This document shows, in pieces, positions 61,127 through 64,000 of a stretch of 64,000 nt of DNA. The DNA is taken from the NCBI GenBank assembly GCA_036741355.1, contig DAINSK010000020.1:1-64000 (forward strand), given 5' to 3'. The stretch's first letter is position 1. Each line of letters opens with the position of its first letter. Under the pieces are notes generated by a model that saw only the letters and a program-made list of their open reading frames with translations, was not told the DNA's origin and did not search any database. The translations under genes were made by a program, and so were the position numbers. Source of the stretch: JBBRGK01 sp036741355 (GTDB lineage Bacteria > Chloroflexota > Dehalococcoidia > CAUJGQ01).

Positions 61127-61795
61127 ATGACAGGGCTGATTTCGATTGCTGCCGGCACCCTTCATCTTCCTGCCGCCGCCGTGACCTTCCGGCCGGAACC
61201 GATCGATATAGCCGCGGCCGGCGCGCTGATTCTCGTCAGCGCGACGCTGGTCGTGACCGGGCTGTGGCGGGGCGCCGGGGCGGGCAGGCGGCGACGCGGC
61301 CAGGAACGAGCGGCGCTGCGGGCGCTAGACGAAGAGCTGGACGCACTGCTGGCGGACGTGCGGCAGGCCATGAACCAGCGCGACAAGATCGATCTGACAA
61401 GCGCCGAGTCCTGCGGGCCGCCAAATACGGCGCCGGTATCCAGACTGCTGGACGAGAGGATGCCGGCGGAAAATACTCCGGTTGAGCGGAGCTTCGACCG
61501 CTACCGCGGCGCACTGCCGCGGCGGGCGCCGTTGCTCGACCTCCTGGCAGAGTTCAGGAGGGCAGACCGTGCATTTCGGGTGGCGGCAATGCGGCTCGAC
61601 CGGCGCTTGGCCGACGTGATCGGCGGCCATAACGCCGTGCGACTGAGAACCTGGCACTGGCGCTGGGCTAGTACACGACACCGGTACCTGCTGGCTCGTC
61701 CTGGCCAGAATCACCACGTGCCCATGTGGACGACGTCCTCGCGAGGGCGCCTGCCGCGTTTGAGCGACGGAGATGGCGTGTCCGGCAGCGGATAG
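61127..61795 (+). CDS. Hypothetical membrane protein, doubtful
   Basis: A 222-residue frame. One N-terminal membrane segment (AAGALILVSATLVVTGLW) is followed by charged helical sequence (ALDEELDALLADVRQAM, RRAPLLDLLAEFRRADRAFR). It overlaps the converging nitroreductase gene by 85 bp at its end, where composition becomes non-protein-like, so the true stop may be earlier or the gene may be spurious. No family recognised. Confidence 0.4.
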   Translation: MTGLISIAAGTLHLPAAAVTFRPEPIDIAAAGALILVSATLVVTGLWRGAGAGRRRRGQERAALRALDEELDALLADVRQAMNQRDKIDLTSAESCGPPNTAPVSRLLDERMPAENTPVERSFDRYRGALPRRAPLLDLLAEFRRADRAFRVAAMRLDRRLADVIGGHNAVRLRTWHWRWASTRHRYLLARPGQNHHVPMWTTSSRGRLPRLSDGDGVSGSG

Positions 61796-62301
61796 CCGAT
61801 GGCGATGGCGCCGATTGGATGGTATGCAGGCGGAACGCCAAAGGCAGCGCGGAGATCTTCGATCCGGCGTACGCCGAAAAACAGCGCACCGAGGCCGGCG
61901 TCGACGGCTGTCAACAGCATTAGCAGCGACGCAAAACCGGTGTCGATGTCCCAGTAGGGGGCCGGCCAGCGCGATTCGTCGCGATCGGACCATCTCTTAT
62001 CGGTTTCGGCGTAGCGGTCGAGGTACGACCCCTTGTTGGAAAGCGGCACGACGATCAGCGGCGCGCGGCGGATGCCGGGCCAGTTACCGAGCGCGGATCC
62101 GGTCTCGGGCTCGCAGGCGTCCCAGAAGCGGCGCGTCTGTTCCGGGCCCTGCAGCACGAGAAACGCCCAGCCCTGGCTGAAGCCCGCCGACGGAGCGCGA
62201 CGTGCATTGTCGAGAATACGGTCTAGCGCGTCCAGTGGAACCGGCCGTTCCTCGAAGTTACGTACCATGCGCCGGCGGCGCACCACGTCCTGAAATTCCA
62301 T
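61711..62301 (-). CDS. Nitroreductase-family protein
   Basis: A 196-residue flavin-dependent reductase. It begins MEFQDVVRRRRMVRNFEERP with the FMN-binding arginines, has LDNARRAPSAGFSQGWAFLV and, in the second half, GFASLLMLLTAVDAGLGALF with PIGAIAIGYPLPDTP. The family reduces nitro compounds, quinones or flavins with NAD(P)H. ATG 62301 follows GGGAG. It is divergent from the following kinase gene. Confidence 0.85.
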   Translation of the reverse strand: MEFQDVVRRRRMVRNFEERPVPLDALDRILDNARRAPSAGFSQGWAFLVLQGPEQTRRFWDACEPETGSALGNWPGIRRAPLIVVPLSNKGSYLDRYAETDKRWSDRDESRWPAPYWDIDTGFASLLMLLTAVDAGLGALFFGVRRIEDLRAAFGVPPAYHPIGAIAIGYPLPDTPSPSLKRGRRPREDVVHMGTW

Positions 62302-62365
62302 ACAAGCTCCCAATAGCGCAAGTGGTTCAAGTTTCGCACGAAAGCTGCAATGGTCTAAACTTGCG

Positions 62366-64000
62366 ATGCACATGCAGATGAACACCACCGACAAAAGCAG
62401 GGCGACGCGCAGGCTGCTTGAAGAGAGCGAACAGCGATATCGGTCGTTGTTCGAATTTAACCNNNNNNNNNNNNNNNNNNNNNNNNNNNNNNNNNNNNNN
62501 NNNNNNNNNNNNNNNNNNNNNNNNNNNNNNNNNNNNNNNNNNNNNNNNNNNNNNNNNNNNNNCGCAGGCTGCTTGAAGAGAGCGAACAGCGATATCGGTC
62601 GTTGTTCGAATTTAACCCGGACGGAGTGTTTCTGCTCAGCCGCGAGGCGCGATTTACCAGTTTGAACCCGGCTGCTGAGCTGATTTCGGGCTACTCGCTC
62701 GACGAGCTGGTCAGCATAAATCCCAACCGGCTGATCGTCGCCGAACACCTCGAACGAACGCTGGCGAACTTTCAGGGGGCGCTGGCGGGTGTTCCGAGCA
62801 GCGATGAGATCGCGATCGTTCACAAAGACGGTCGCCGCGTAGAACTCGGACTCACCTGGGTGCCGATGCGCGTAGAAGGCGAGATAACCGGCGTTTTTGG
62901 CATCGCCAAAGACATTACCCGTCGCCGCTCCGCCGAGGACGAACGTGCGGAGATTCTTGCGCGTGAGCAGGAAGCGCGCTCACGGGCGGTCGCGGCCGAA
63001 CAGCGAGCGGAGTTCCTGGCCACTGCGAGCGAGTTGATGGTCGCTTCGCTCGACTACGAGACGACGCTGACGAGCGTGGCAAACCTCGTGGTACCCCAGC
63101 TCGCAGACTGGTGCGAGATTGACGTGCTCCGCGACGACGGCAGCCTGCGACGGTTGGTGGGGACCGCCGATACGAGGCTGCAGGGGCGCATCGATGAACT
63201 GCAGCGCCGCTACGCGGGCCGCGAACCGGGCGAGAGGATGACGTCCAGGTTGATGGACGTGATCCGTAGCGGCAAACCGGAATTCGTTCCGGATATCGCC
63301 GAAGACTGGGTGGCACGCCAGGGCATCACCCCGGAACTGCTGACGGTGTTGCGCTCGCTCGATCTGACGTCGTACATGCGCGTGCCGCTGATTGCGCGGG
63401 ATCACGCTCTTGGCGCAATTACTTTCGCCTTTGCCGGATCGGGGCGCCGATATAGCGAGGCAGACCTGGCGCTCGGGAGCGAGCTCGGCCGCCGTGCAGC
63501 GCTGGCGGTCGATAACGCCCGCCTTTTTCGGGAAGCGCAGCGCGCCATCGAGCTGCGCGACGAGTTCCTCGCGGCGGCGTCCCACGATCTCCGCACGCCA
63601 GTGACCACGATCAAGGCACATGCGCAGTTGCTTCAACGAACGATCCTCCGTGGCAATACGGGTAAACGCCGCTCAAAGGAGGGCGCCCCAGACCGATTGG
63701 AGCCAACCAGGTTGTTGTCCGGCTTGCAAAGCATCGACGAAGCGGGCTCGCGGATTGCGGCGCAGATCGAGGAGCTGATGGACCTCTCGCGGCTGCAGTC
63801 AGGACGCCCTCTGGAGCTGCACCGCACGTCGACAGACCTGGTCGCGCTGGCGCGACGCTGCGCCGAGACGCACCAACAGTTCAGCCAGCAGCCCCGGATC
63901 CGGGTCGAAGCAGAGCAGCCCGAGCTCATCGGCTCCTGGGACAGCGTTCGACTGGAACGGGTGCTGAGCAATATGCTTTCAAACGCCATCAAGTACAGCC
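62366..64000 (+). CDS. PAS-GAF sensor histidine kinase, split by the gap and cut by the window end
   Basis: The frame 62366-62462 and the frame 62563-64000 join once the duplicated 55 bp are merged. Domains: PAS (QRYRSLFEFNPDGVFLLSRE to GVFGIAKDITRR), GAF (YETTLTSVANLVVPQLADWC to DNARLFREAQ), HisKA with phospho-His in EFLAAASHDLRTPVTTIKAH, and the start of HATPase (NMLSNAIKYS), where it is cut by the end. -10 TAAACT ends 4 bases before the ATG, so it is probably leaderless. Confidence 0.85.
62463..62562. other. Scaffold gap (100 N) with duplicated flanks
   Basis: A 55-bp sequence (62408-62462) is repeated exactly at 62563-62617, on both sides of the Ns. The real gap is therefore negative: the contigs overlap by 55 bp and the Ns are an assembly placeholder. 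Confidence 0.95.

Noticed and set aside
61711..62823. Nitroreductase frame extended across the gap
   Set aside because: Residues before ATG 62301 come from antisense of the kinase and from Ns.

Overview
The window is 64 kb of GC-rich bacterial chromosome with one 100-N scaffold gap (62463-62562). The gene mix points to a Chloroflexota bacterium, possibly of Thermomicrobia-like affinity: a DUF2089/DUF4097/SHOCT group, a CxxC zinc-ribbon protein, a single-chain acyl-CoA carboxylase, a DUF35 OB-fold/thiolase pair, an F420-type LLM oxidoreductase and GAAC-N4-GTTC (Gram-positive type) SOS boxes. This placement is inference from gene content. No rRNA, tRNA, CRISPR array or complete insertion sequence was seen.

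Layout. 0-8.4 kb is accessory DNA: a HigBA-like toxin-antitoxin (TA) pair, a methyltransferase, dCTP deaminase, an islet of HEPN protein, small proteins and a cytoplasmic trypsin-like protease, a DUF1003-like membrane protein, an excisionase-type/PIN TA pair and a decayed AbiU2-like fragment. 8.6-16.3 kb holds a tyrosinase, a frameshifted hydrolase, the DUF35/thiolase pair, a second TA pair whose PIN toxin is broken and fused to a PAP2 phosphatase tail, a class C beta-lactamase-like hydrolase, a ThuA protein and a DUF4258/YgiT pair. 16.4-25.2 kb holds the acyl-CoA carboxylase (with an in-frame amber codon), a CopG antitoxin, a TGS GTPase, a membrane S1C protease, a sugar-nucleotidyltransferase and a membrane-anchored Mrr nuclease. 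25.3-33.4 kb holds a NarL-type two-component pair, a Rieske fusion protein, Fic, an LLM oxidoreductase and an MFS pump. 33.5-41.9 kb holds an aldo/keto reductase, the SHOCT/P450/DUF4097/DUF2089 cluster, a site-2 protease, a secreted protein and two zinc-ribbon genes, one behind a double SOS box. 42-54.6 kb is mostly housekeeping: an M20 amidohydrolase, MOSC protein, Obg, a DnaA-box cluster, AcuI-like reductase, VOC protein, DUF4242, a ClpN-HTH protein, acyl-CoA dehydrogenase, CoaBC and a kinase/regulator pair. 54.8-58.7 kb is a sulfate-assimilation operon (yezD-cysH-cysD-cysN-cysC) on the minus strand. 58.9-64 kb holds a degenerate GGDEF protein, a nitroreductase and a sensor kinase that spans the gap and runs off the end.

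How it works together. CysD/CysN make APS, CysC can phosphorylate it, and CysH has the cysteines of an iron-sulfur APS reductase. Sulfite reductase lies outside the window. The carboxylase, thiolase, acyl-CoA dehydrogenase and AcuI-like reductase suggest use of fatty acids and related acyl-CoAs. Four TA-like pairs or remnants, several pseudogene fragments and three families of dispersed palindromic repeats show active turnover of accessory DNA.

Best leads: the zinc-ribbon gene behind two LexA-type boxes; the phased DnaA boxes downstream of obgE; the HEPN/small-protein/protease islet; the Rieske domain fused to a large helical domain; and a degenerate GGDEF protein that keeps its inhibitory site.
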